DNA of 64,000 bases from Sebastes aleutianus (taxonomy: Eukaryota > Chordata > Actinopteri > Perciformes > Sebastidae). This document shows, piece by piece, positions 35,683-46,600 of the stretch. Numbering within the stretch: position 1 is the first letter of the stretch; the number at the start of each line of letters is the position of its first letter. The notes below the pieces were generated by a model that did not search any database, was not told the origin of the DNA, and was given only the letters and a program-made list of their open reading frames with translations. The stretch spans positions 6,350,373-6,414,372 of the forward strand of contig CAKAKS010000062.1 of NCBI GenBank assembly GCA_916700875.1. The letters run 5' to 3'. A program made the position numbers and the translations under genes.

Positions 35683-38600
35683 ATGGTACATTTCCTCCTG
35701 CGGCGGGACTGGATCGGCCGGATACGTCTAGCGCTCACTCTCTGCGGACTCCCGTACACCGTGTGCTCACCGGGACTCAGGTAACGTTACTTACCACATT
35801 TAACTACAAGCTGAGAGTATTTTACATTAGTTTCTGCTTTCAGCTAATACTGTAATGGAAAGAAGACACAGTCATGTGCTGCAGTAGCTATTTCTGTCAA
35901 AGTCCTTCACCTCTGTAAGGAGATATGAGAGAAATCAATATTACAGTAGAGAACCATTAGCTAACTGTTTTTATATCAATGTACACCATATTAACCTTGC
36001 TTAAGTGCAAGATTATAGTCAAGTTTTATTTCCATTTAATGTCATATTAAAATGTTATGTCAAACTAATTCAACAAATAATAGCTAAATCATTACTTTAG
36101 GCAACAGATGTGTAATACACTATAATAGTAGCTCTCATCCTGTTGTCATGATATGATACCACTGCTGTAGTGTTTTGGTTTCCTAGTGAATTAACAGTTT
36201 ATGTCAGAAGATTTATGCTCTCATCACTTGATGAGGAGGTGTTTCCACATTAATTTGCTGAAGAGCCAGGCGGTCAAAGAGTGCATGTGGGCGGGGTGGT
36301 GTCCAGGACTACGCTGCAGCAGGGAAGGCAGAGCTCTTGAGACTTTACTTACTGGATATCCATTGTCTCATATTTCGTCCCCTGCAGGCCGGCCATCTCC
36401 TGCTCATCATCTCACTTCATCAGGACCAGCCAAACCATCAGACCCTTCGGTACCAGTTGCTGTAACCTCCGGACAATGCCACCCTCAGCAGCGCCTCATG
36501 TCAAGTCCAGGTGCCCCCAGTATCCAGGGTCCAAAATCAAGCGCTTCGTCGTGCCCGATGACAAGGTGGGCTGGAGTCAGAACTGGCCACAGTATAGTCC
36601 AGTCAGCTACACCGACCCTGCAGTAACAAAGAAGCCAGTCTGGGCGGATCCTGATATTGGGTGAGCAACACATACTGAATTTAAAGTTCATCAAGTATAT
36701 TTAGATGGACTTAATGTAGTGGGCGTTAGTGTATGAATGAATGAATTGTGGAGTTTATTCATGCCAGTTTTGATGACTTTTTTTATGACGTTTTGCTTGT
36801 TTAGCAGCTCCTTCTCTCTAAATTTCAACACTGTGGATGGTGGTGTGGACAGGACAAGCTTTGATGGCAGCTACAAAATGGAAAAGGGAAAGCCTCTGTA
36901 AGTTATCAAATACCAAGAGAAAGTTTTCTTTTGGTTTTGCTAAAAAAAAAAACAGGAAGTTCACATCTACATTGAGTAATTTTCGAGCCTTGACGGTTGG
37001 AGAGTCGAATCCAACAGAAAGTCGCAGTAACACGACTTTGTATATCTATTTCTGGTGGTTATGTGTTAGCAAACACTTTCATAATGTTACTTTCACATTT
37101 AATGCTGCAGCTGCACAGAGCTGCTGTCGGGATGATGATTCTCGGTAGTATTAGCAACCCTTTCACATTACAGGGAGTCATTTCATTAAATGTTAAAGGA
37201 ATAGTTTGGGTGTTTTGAAGTGGGGTTATATGAAGCACTTATCCATAGTGAGTGTATTATTACAGTAGATGATGGTCGGCACGCCCCCAGTTTGGAGAAA
37301 CAGGAGTCACCGCATTAAAGCAAAGCAATGTACTGCTGTGGATGGGTACAGCAGGAAAATGTATTTTAGACACCTAAAAGAAAGGCCCACCTAAAAAATA
37401 TCGATAACTATTGAAGTGTACGCTATATTTAGAATATTTTCACCGCTTTACCTTGCTGTTAGACAGAATTCAGACTGAAACTTATCTATGCTCACTCCAA
37501 AGTCAGCAGGCTCAGATGACAAAAACAGTATAGATACATTTCACTTTCAGTTCAGTTTGCCTTCGGAAAATATTTTAAATATAGCATACACTTAAACAGA
37601 TATCCTTTTTTTTAGGTGAGCCTTTATTTTAGGTGGTTAAATATGTTTTTCTGTCGTCCCCGTCCTCAGCAGTAGATTGCTTTGCTTCGGTGTTGGTAAC
37701 TCCTGTGTTGTTGGTAGGTGCTACAGGTACGCTTGTTTTAAAAAGTAAAGTCTTTAATTGGAAGGTCTACAATGCCCTATGTGCTCTTTACTGAAGAGTT
37801 TTGTGTTTGTAAAATCGTTATTATTTTTCTTATCTTCTTATAAATGCATTTGCAAATTCATTTTTTCCTCATGTAGAAATCCTCACGGACGCACAGGAGT
37901 GACTGGTAGAGGTTTGCTGGGACGATGGGGACCCAATCATGCAGCAGATCCCATTGTCACCAGGTAAACTTTTCTTTACCTTACGCATCAGTATTCTACA
38001 GATACTTGCTAACCATAGTTCATTACTCAATTTAGTTCCATAAAGTGTGATTCAAACAGGGAAAACTCAGTCAATAACTGATTACCACCAGGCAATTTAA
38101 GGTTATTCTAAACATGATATCAACGGACCAGAACAGTTTTCTGTCATATTGAAAAGATGCTCAGTTGCCAACAAGAACAAGAACAAGAACAATGAACTTT
38201 GTGCACTTTGCAGTTTTCTTAGTGTAAATACCTAATGGCCAGATGTATTGTCATTGTCTGGCAGATGGAAAGTAGATGCCAAAGGAACAAAGATCTCTCA
38301 CTCTGTCTCCAAGCGCCCTATCCTGCAGTTTGTTTCCATCAAGAGGAAAGACTGTGGGGAGTGGGCCGTTCCTGGGGTTGGTGGCTTTTACATTTCTTTT
38401 TTCAATCAAAAATAAATTCACAGCCGAGACATGGACGGTGTTTGAGTGGTTTCGGGTGTGTAGATGTCACAGTCCTGTGACTTGCTTGCTTGTTTCGTAG
38501 GGGATGGTAGATGCAGGCGAGCAGGTCTCTCTCACGCTGCAGCGGGAGTTCTCGGAGGAAGCGTTGAACACGTTGGCGATCCCGCCAACAGAGAGAGCAA

Positions 38601-40093
38601 AAATCAGTGAACGCATCACTAAGCTCTTCAAATCACCAGGGTTTCAGGTCCGCAATTGACACCTGCTCACTTGCTTACTGCCATATTTTAGTCAACAAGT
38701 GCTTCTATGAGGAAAACTAGAATACCTTTTTTTCCTCCTTCAGGTCTATAAAGGCTATGTGGATGATCCTAGAAACACTGACAATGCTTGGATGGAAACA
38801 GTCGCTGTCAACTTCCATGATGACTCAGGTATCAATATATATATATATATATTTTTTCAAATGGAAACGTCCACTCAGCCGTTGCAAAAAGCAGTGATGT
38901 AGGTTACCAAAGTAAGCTAATCAGTAAGGTTATGAATAATATGAACGCTAGCGGTAGCTGAGTCGAAGTTAGCTGTGCTAAGTTTGGAAATAACTGAAAG
39001 GGTTAGTTTTGATTTTTTGAAGTGGGGTTGTATGTATACTCAACATTCTGTGGGGCAAAATTACTGTTTTTGTGAATGTAGTCTGGTGGCTTTGAAGAGA
39101 GAGATATAATAGATTCAGTTCCCCGTTAGAAGGGGCTGTCTGACGGTGAGGTAAAGTGGCTGTGGATGGAAGCAGCAGAAAACATATTTTAGCCACCTAA
39201 AAGAAATCAATATCAGTTTAAATGTACGCTATATTTAGAATATTTTCACCATTTTACTTTGCCGTCAGACAGCCCTTTCTAACAAAGAACTGAAGCCGTT
39301 ATATCACAGTCTTCAAAGCCACCAGTCTCCATTCACAAAAACAGTAATTTTCCCTCTCAGAACAGGGGAGTTGCTGGTCTACCGCTGCCTCGATCAGGTA
39401 GTTCGTTTGTGTTATTGTGTGACTTTCTGATCTGAACTACCGCGGCAGTACATTGCTTAGCTTCCATCCCAGTACTCCCATCTGCTTTTCCAAACTGGGA
39501 GCATGCCAACCATCATCTAAGTATGTTAATACACTGACTATAAGGATGCATAAATACTGTACATGTAGCTGCGTCATCATGCAGAAACCTACATCAGGTC
39601 ATGTGGGAAAAGGTTTTTGGAAGGGCTTGGGAAAATAGCATTTTGACACTAAAACATACATACTTTGACCAAAATTTAAATACATAAGGAACTCTACTGG
39701 GAAGCTACAGAATTATATAAAAACCTAAAAAAATAAATAAATAATAGACCCGCCCTTTAATTGTCACTATTCAAAATTGTGCACTTTAAAAATCCAGTAT
39801 TTCATTTATGCTACAACAGCTCCAGCAATTTGCAAACCATTTTAAAAAAAAAAACTTGTTATACCTCTTGATACATTTTCTCCCTGGGTACAACAGAACA
39901 AACATGCTTTTTGTAGGGCAATGACATTATGTTTGTTGTTACCGTAGGCAACAGTGTGAGCGGGCTGCCGCTGCAAGCTGGCGATGACGCAGGACAAGTC
40001 CAGTGGGTAGATGTTGACTCGTCCGTCCCGCTCTATGCGAATCATTCCCATTTCCTGGAGCTGGTTGCCAAAGAGAGGAAAGCTCACTGGTAA
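35683..40093 (+). CDS. nudt9: ADP-ribose pyrophosphatase, mitochondrial (NUDT9)
   Basis: Eight coding exons: 35683-35780, 36388-36660, 36805-36897, 37877-37963, 38265-38376, 38501-38647, 38744-38828, 39948-40093. 1041 nt, 346 aa, against about 350 in human. The enzyme hydrolyses ADP-ribose to AMP and ribose 5-phosphate; the same fold forms the C-terminal domain of the TRPM2 channel. Residues 1-50 are basic and Ser/Leu-rich without acids beyond D9, as in a mitochondrial presequence. Landmarks are YPGSK, VGW.QNW, GRGLLGRWGPNHAADPI, and the Nudix box at 222-242 with E228, R236, E237, E240 and E241 in the GX5EX7REUXEE spacing. GYVDDPRNTDNAWMET and AGDDAG follow, and the protein ends KAHW, so it lacks the short acidic tail of human NUDT9. 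Introns 3 and 7 contain palindromic elements. Confidence 0.97.
37193..37715. mobile_element. TTAA palindrome family (AGGGATAGT), copy 3, nudt9 intron 3
   Basis: Starts TTAAAGGAATAGTTTGGG and runs through GATGATGGTCGGCACGCC and the mid-element; the right arm breaks off around AACTCCTGTGTTG, so the copy is truncated on the right. Confidence 0.7.
38995..39548. mobile_element. TTAA palindrome family (AGGGATAGT), copy 4, nudt9 intron 7
   Basis: Starts near GAAAGGGTTAGTTTTGA and TTGAAGTGGGGTTGTATG and ends near CATGCCAACCATCATC and TACACTGACTATAAGG. The ends are more decayed than in copies 1 and 2; parts of the left arm are missing. Confidence 0.65.
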
Positions 40094-41287
40094 CCAAGGA
40101 CGACGGACTCTGACATGACGATGAAGGAAACATGAAGAGCCTTGTTGTTTAGGATGCATGACACCTAACCTTACATACAAGCATAATAACCACAGTTGTA
40201 ATAGTCAAAGGCTAATATGCATCTCATCAGTTTGACACTTATGTGAAGCCCACTATATGATGTGTGACTGTGGTTTTGGATTAATATAGCAGAATGTATG
40301 AAATGAATGAAACCAGCAGGTTAAAGCTCGCCGTTTGGAAGAAGATAAACACGAGACTGTAAAATGCAAGACGAGTGGCACAGTGTATTATTTCTGTTGG
40401 CACTAATTATGCAAATTTATTCAATGTTAACAAGGATCACATTAACTCAGCGTGATCATGTAAGAACGAACACAATGAGCTGCTGAACATAACACATACT
40501 ACATTAATTTAAGTGTGATAATCAAGATGAAAAAGTGTAACTTTGATCTTTTAGATATGAATAGGAGATGAAGATGTTCTGCAGCCCAGCTCAGCAGTGC
40601 ACTGAAGCTGAGCACAGACAGGCTGAAGCTAGAGGACAAACATGTTTTCAAGTGGTAACAGACGGTGGAAGCAAAGGCCATCTCACACTCAACAGCCTGC
40701 CTTTTTACAAAAACTCACATCAGTATGTGTCATCTCACTGTTGGGGGTGTGCTTCGCCATGGGGCAGGGATTGAGAATTACGCATTAAATGGCCCGTATC
40801 TCTGTTAGGATTCATACAAACACTTAACACGTGGACGCATCTGTCACCAAAAGGCAGACAACAACAAGTCTTTGCAATAAAACATTGTTTGTCTTCTGGC
40901 TGAACTGACAGATTTCATAAGATGTGATGAATATTCTTTATGCTATAAAACTAGTGAGGGTGCCAACTAGGCACTTTTGGGAAATGAAGATGAATGTGGC
41001 TGTGAAGGAACCTCTTACTGTGTTAAACTGTATGTCCACAACAGTTCTAGGAGGCTCCACAAATCCTATAAGCCCTTGTTATTTGCTCTCATCCACTGCT
41101 AACATTTAGCTGCATAACATAATATTCAATTGTATTAAGATATGATACCAGCAGCTGTGTGTGGTGAGGTTCTACTGTCCAAACCTCACTAAAAGCCAGC
41201 TCCACTGAAGCATTTACAGTTGGAGCATCAATATCATTTGTTGTTGCAGGAAGAGAGAGTATTTCCCATCCAGATATCCCCAGTGGT
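40094..41287 (+). other. nudt9 3' UTR and downstream intergenic DNA
   Basis: The nudt9 stop is followed by non-coding DNA. The first clear AATAAA in the plus orientation is at 40876-40881, giving a 3' UTR of roughly 0.8 kb if used. No gene or repeat was recognised otherwise. Confidence 0.4.
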
Positions 41288-41779
41288 ATTATTCAAATTG
41301 GCAACCTGCCAGTCACAAAATCCTCTAACCTTTGCCTTCAAAAGTTCTGATTGATTTTATTTTTTCTGCCTAATATGATTTTGGCTTGTGGTTATTACAA
41401 GACAAACAATAAATACATAAATGGTAGGATGAGTAATCAAATAATAAAAAAATTAAAGGTACGGTATCTAGGATATGGCAGGATCTAGTGGTGTGGTTGC
41501 AGATTGCAACCAACTGAGTACCCCTCCACTCACTTCTCCCTTTCCAAGACTGCGGTGCCGTGAGCCGCAGAGTGCAAAACCATGGTAACTGCGTTTGCCT
41601 CGCTCAGAGGCCATCCTTACCATAATAACACTACTTTAGGAGAAACGAAAGTCAGATGGCAGCTGGTGTAACCACAAGCCAAAATCAGATAAGGCAGAAA
41701 AAAATCAAATCAATCAGAGCTTTTGAAGGCAACGGTTGGAGGATTTTGTGACTGGCAGGTTGCCAGTTTGAATGATAAC
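41288..41779. repeat. ~110-bp element present twice as an inverted pair
   Basis: 41288-41397 is the reverse complement of 41667-41779 (shared pieces CCACAAGCCAAAATCA, TTTTGAAGGCAA, AGGATTTTGTGACTGGCAGG). The right arm interrupts the foldback element at 41453-42066, in place of a segment that copy 1 retains. Its GGTTGCCAGTTTGAAT resembles a tRNA-type B box, so a short SINE is possible. TAACCAC-like sequence borders both copies on both sides. Confidence 0.7.
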
Positions 41780-42066
41780 CACAGTTTCACAAACGTGTTG
41801 GAGAACTACGGTGGCCTTTAGGTAATGTAAAAATAGGAAAGGCTCTCTCTAGAGCCAGTGTTTGGTTTGTCCATTCTGGGCTACTGTAGAAACATGGCGG
41901 ACTCGGTGAAGAGGACCCTCTCCTTATGTAGATCTAAACGGCTCATTCTAATGAAAACACAACGATTCTTAGTTTCAGATGATTATACACTAATGAAAAC
42001 AGAGTATTTATATTATATTCCATTTCTGCTAATAGATCCCCAAAATGCTACACACTGTTCCTTTAA
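41453..42066. mobile_element. Foldback element (AAAGGTGCAGTGTGTA family), copy 2, interrupted
   Basis: Matches 5510-6062 in order: CTAGTGGTGTGGTTGCA, CACTCAC.TCTCCCTTTCC, AAGACTGCGGTGCCGTGAGC, ACCATAATAACACTACTTTA, and the right end ACACACTGTTCCTTTAA. Bounded by TTAA on both sides. The middle holds the inserted arm described at 41667-41779. Confidence 0.75.
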
Positions 42067-42259
42067 TAAGTTTTATTTATGACCAATGTTAAACATAAGA
42101 CTTTGCTGACTGGATTGTCTGCATATGCTATAATGTGAAAATGAACACAGAGGTGTCTACTTACTAAACTTCCACTGAAAGTAACTGACACCAAAGTGTC
42201 TGAAGTGTTTTTCGTCATTCATTTGACTCACTTGAAAGTGTAAATCAGTATGAATTCTT

Positions 42260-42385
42260 GGGGCGACCTCTAGCTCAACCGGTAGGGCATTCACCCCATT
42301 TAAGGCGGAGTCCCTGGCAGCGGCCCTTTACTTCATGTCATCCCCCCTCTCTCCCCCCTTTCTTGTCATTCTCCAACTGCTCTAA
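42260..42385 (+). mobile_element. tRNA-derived SINE fragment
   Basis: GGGGCGACCTCTAGCTCAACCGGTAGGGC has the layout of a tRNA-like A box (TAGCTCA..CGGTAG.GC), read here as two parts GGGGCGACCTC and TAGCTCAACCGGTAGGGC. It is followed by GGCAGCGGCCCTTTA and a CCCCCTCTCTCCCCCCTTTC tract, as in common fish SINEs. The B-box part is missing, so the copy is 3'-rearranged. Bases 42386-43200 show no gene. Confidence 0.65.
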
Positions 42386-43235
42386 TAATAGAAACTGTAT
42401 TTGTTGTCTTACAGTACATGTAACATCAGCTGTCTGTGTGTCTCAGCCTACGTGGTCGCATTAGGAGCAGTAACCTTACTCACTATGAAGTGCTACAACC
42501 AATAAAAAATGCAATTATTTGTTTTTTTGTTTGATCTTAAGAGATCTACATCAATGTCTGATGTGTTTCTTTTTCCATTATGAAAAGGAAAACTTTTCAT
42601 AGGCAAATAAAAACTATGGAAAATGTATATTTCATTTGGACAAATATTTGTTCATTGTAAATGATCTTATACTGTTAAGTTGTGTGCTGTGTGTTTACTG
42701 GGATGGCTCTTTTCACCAGCTTGATGCAGGCCCAAACACTCTCTCTAGGCTACTTCTGTATAATGGGCGGTCACGCTGTAATCATTTACTAAATTCAGTG
42801 TAATGTTTTCCTGAGTGGCCTTGAACCACACAAGCTATACTGCCTTATTACTGCAGTTATATATTCCATATGTAGACAACTCAGTAAGACAGGCAAAGGG
42901 GTGCAAAAGAGTGTTTTAAAGTTGAGAATATTTAAATGATATCATATGCATGGTGTCAGCAATTATTATTTGTTTTGTTTCCAAGCCAGACTCGGTAGTA
43001 AGCACAGCCTAACAGTAACATTGATTTAATTTCCAGTAGTTATACGGCTGCCTATAAATTTACTTCAGACACAATTGCATTAGTGCAGCAGACAGTCTTG
43101 ACATTTATGTATGACATTTGAACAGAGAATGAGTCTTTATATCAAGTGCCTAACTTGTTTGCCTTTTTCCAAATTGAAGAACATTTTCATCCTTTCATCC
43201 CATCTCCCACTTTGTGATAGGGATTGTTACTGGAG

Positions 43236-43688
43236 CACAGCCAATAGGAACGCTCTGTCAATGAAATGACCTGTGATTGGTCAAAGTCTCCCGTCACGGG
43301 CTAGATTTTCTAAAGCCTGAAAACAGAGCCATGAGGAGGAGCAGAAGTCTAGTTTTCTCCCAGAACACTTGAATTACAATATGCTGAAAGGTTATTATGG
43401 AATTTTTGCCCAATGATGCCAAAAATATTCTGCCTACTGCAGGTTAAGTGGTAGTTTCAGGTTTCAAGTACATGTATGACGCTACATTAATTCACTACAT
43501 TACCCACAAGTCTGTGCGACAAAAAGCCGCTCTAAGCTGACGACGTGGCCGAGGCAGCGTTACGTCTCCACCTTCAGCGGACCGGGGCGATTCAAACAAG
43601 GCGAACCGGCTTTTGTTCGTAGCTCGTTCAGAGAGTCGTTGACTTCAACAAGTCTCTACAGGAGTTTGATATCACCACCGTCTTTACA
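43236..43688 (+). promoter_or_regulatory. Promoter and 5' UTR of the EHD-like GTPase gene
   Basis: CCAAT at 43241-43245 and an inverted CCAAT (ATTGG) at 43276-43280 lie about 35 bases apart, a spacing typical of NF-Y pairs. GC- and CpG-rich sequence (GACGACGTGGCC, GGACCGGGGCG) follows at 43530-43690, up to the start codon. No TATA box. Confidence 0.5.
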
Positions 43689-46600
43689 ATGTCTGGGAAA
43701 GTGAAGAGCCGAAGTGCCGCTAACGCAGACTCTCTGTCCGGCGGAGTGTCCTGTGATGAGCGCATCCTGCGGGACTGTCACCAGCTGTACATGGAGCCGG
43801 ACAGCGGTGAGATACTGACTCTAACACCCGCACTGAAGCTGACTCTAACCGGCACTGAACACACTGAAGTGAAGATAGCAAGCGTTTCACTGGCCGGGGG
43901 TTAGCTAGCTTACTGAAGATAAGAGTTGTTATGATGTCCATGATGCTAACTGACCGTTAGCTGCAGTAAACCAGAGACTGTGTGGTTTAGCTGACGTTGC
44001 GTTAGCTCTTAATGCTAATGTTTTATTAGCCATGCTCAGCTGCCAATTATTGATGAGTCAGCTAACGTTTCCTAGTCAATGTTAGCAATGTATTCTGGCT
44101 CAAAGTATACTGAGTTGTGTCTCAGTTAACAAGAGACAGCCTGAAACTCTGGGTCCCCAAAAATAAATGAAGTACAATCCTTTTTTTTTTAAATGTCATC
44201 TATGCTTTTATTAATACAAAAATACTCCTACTGAAATGTTTGTGGCTCTTCATCAAGACTCCTGCTGACTCAAGCAGTAGTCCTGCTGAGTCCTACAGGT
44301 GCAACCACAGCACAATTGGTTGAGGAAGAGTTGTGATAAGGGTTGTGATAAGGGTTGGTTTGGGTTGTAAATAAACTTGGGATGCTGTTCATATATTTAA
44401 TTTGGGATGTAAATAAATCTGAGATAGTTTATATATTATATTATATTATCATTCTATGACATATGAGTTATTAGAGGAGAAGTGAGAAAGGAGTAGGGAA
44501 ATATAAGTTTTACTTCTACCTACTCCTTTTCGGACAATATTATTCTTTTTTTGTTTGTTCTTATTTGTATCTGTTTTTATTCATTTTTATGTTCAAAATA
44601 AAGTCTTTCATTCATTCAATCATTCATTCAATGATGGTCGTGTCTTGAAGGTAACCCCCAAGTTGAAGAAAACTCTCGCGAGACTTGCTGCCCCACAACC
44701 CAATCTTAACCATTCAAGGTCGATGCCTAACCCTCTCTCGCGAGAGTTTCTTAACTTGAGGGGGTACTTTCTAGACACGACCCACTAAGATGGCTCCAGT
44801 TTTACTTGATAGATACAGCCTTGATTTTTAGATAATGTTTTTGTCCAGGGTTGATCTCAGTAGCCGAGTCGCTCGGTGTGAAGTTGCTGGCACCCAGAAA
44901 AAAGATCACTGTGATGCTGATGGGCAACCACTCTGCTGGGAAAAGCTCCTTCATCAACTGGTAAATATATTTTACAAAAGTATGTCCCCGTATACCTTAC
45001 AATGAGCAGGTCTGTCCACCCAAGATCAAACTACTCAATGCTGAGCAAACAAAGCGATATGCAACACAATGAAACACAAGGAAATATAAACAGAAAATCA
45101 CATGTTGAAAAGATACAGGTCTGCCATGAACACCTAGTCTAGTCTAAGCCTGTCCAGCTTAATTTGTGTCTGTTGCATCCTGTTACATCCCTCCTTGGCA
45201 CAGTTTTGTATGCAATTTATTAGACGTTTAAATGCAATCCATAATGCATGATGCAGCTAAGATTTTACTGTGATCCTTGTGTCAGCCAATATGCAATAGT
45301 CTATTGATTTTGCAAAATAATATGATTGATTTAGTTTGGACCGTGGACAAAACTGGCTTGGAAACAAATATTTCTTCTCCAACAGTGCATCACTAAATTG
45401 TTTGTGACTCATTCCTTTTGTTATTCTTTGTTTGTTTTTTGTTGTCAGGTATGTTGAAGAGCACATCCAGCGCACTGGAGTGGCGATAGAGACCCAAGGC
45501 TTCAGCTTTGTTACAAGTGGGCGCAAGAGAGAATCTCTCACAGTGAGTGCAACAGTACAAAAACAATAAGGGGCCATTTATTGTAAGATAGGTTTGTATT
45601 TAATCTAGGCAGTAGTAAGAATTCAAAATTGTATTCCTCATCCTCAGCATTGACAGTTTTATTGACGTTTAAGTCATTCATCATGGTAATGACTTGATCT
45701 AACTATAAAGCGTGGAATCTGTGTCTGTTTGTCTGTGTGTTATTCGCATATCTTGAGAACCCTTCATCCGATCTACTTTACACTTGGCGAGTGTATTGCT
45801 GGGGACCTAAGGGAGTGCCTTTTCGAATTTGGTGCCATTTGAACATGTGACATGTTCAATATTAATAAACTTTGAATAAACAAGCGACCGGCGCTCTGTG
45901 CAGCAGCGGGAGACTGAGACAAGCATGTCGTCCACAGTGGGCAGATCGGGGCTCATTACTGCAGTTCACTTTTGCTGCTGGATCCTGTATATATCATGCA
46001 AACTCTTCTTCATTTCCCTGCAGTCAACACGAGCAGATAGCCAAAGCAGAATCTAACCAGAGTGAATTTCACCGGTGTTTCTGACCGCGAGTAGCCACGT
46101 CTTGGGTGTGTAATGCAACTATGTCATCATGGCAGTTGTATTGCTCAGGACCCGAGTTAACGCAGTGTAGAGTGTGAAGTTGTTTGTATGAGCGGTTCTC
46201 AAGAAAGCTGCAAACCGCAATACCACAGGCCAAGAATTCATCCCATTCTAAACAGGCATGTTTGAACTGGCACTGCACTAGTTACATTAACGTGAATTAG
46301 TTCCTCTCTAGTGTTTTCAGTTCTTCTGGAGATCCTGATACCGGGTTCACAAACTATCTCTAACTGATCTGGTTCTGTATTTCTTTAGGGAAACGCCACC
46401 CTTCATCTATATCCACACTTCAAGCCTCTGCAAGAGTTCAAAGGTGAGATTTCGGCTCAAATCACAATCCTTCCCTGTTCTACTCTAAAGAGTCACCACA
46501 ATGATGCACATTGTCTCCCCTCAGGCTGCTGCCACACTGATCCATTCCCTAATTCACAGCATTTTGATGGAGAGATTTGCTGTTTTGCGGTTCGTCCGTT

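Noticed and set aside
42260..42385. tRNA gene
   Set aside because: An A-box-like sequence is present but no B box or cloverleaf follows; better explained as a SINE fragment.
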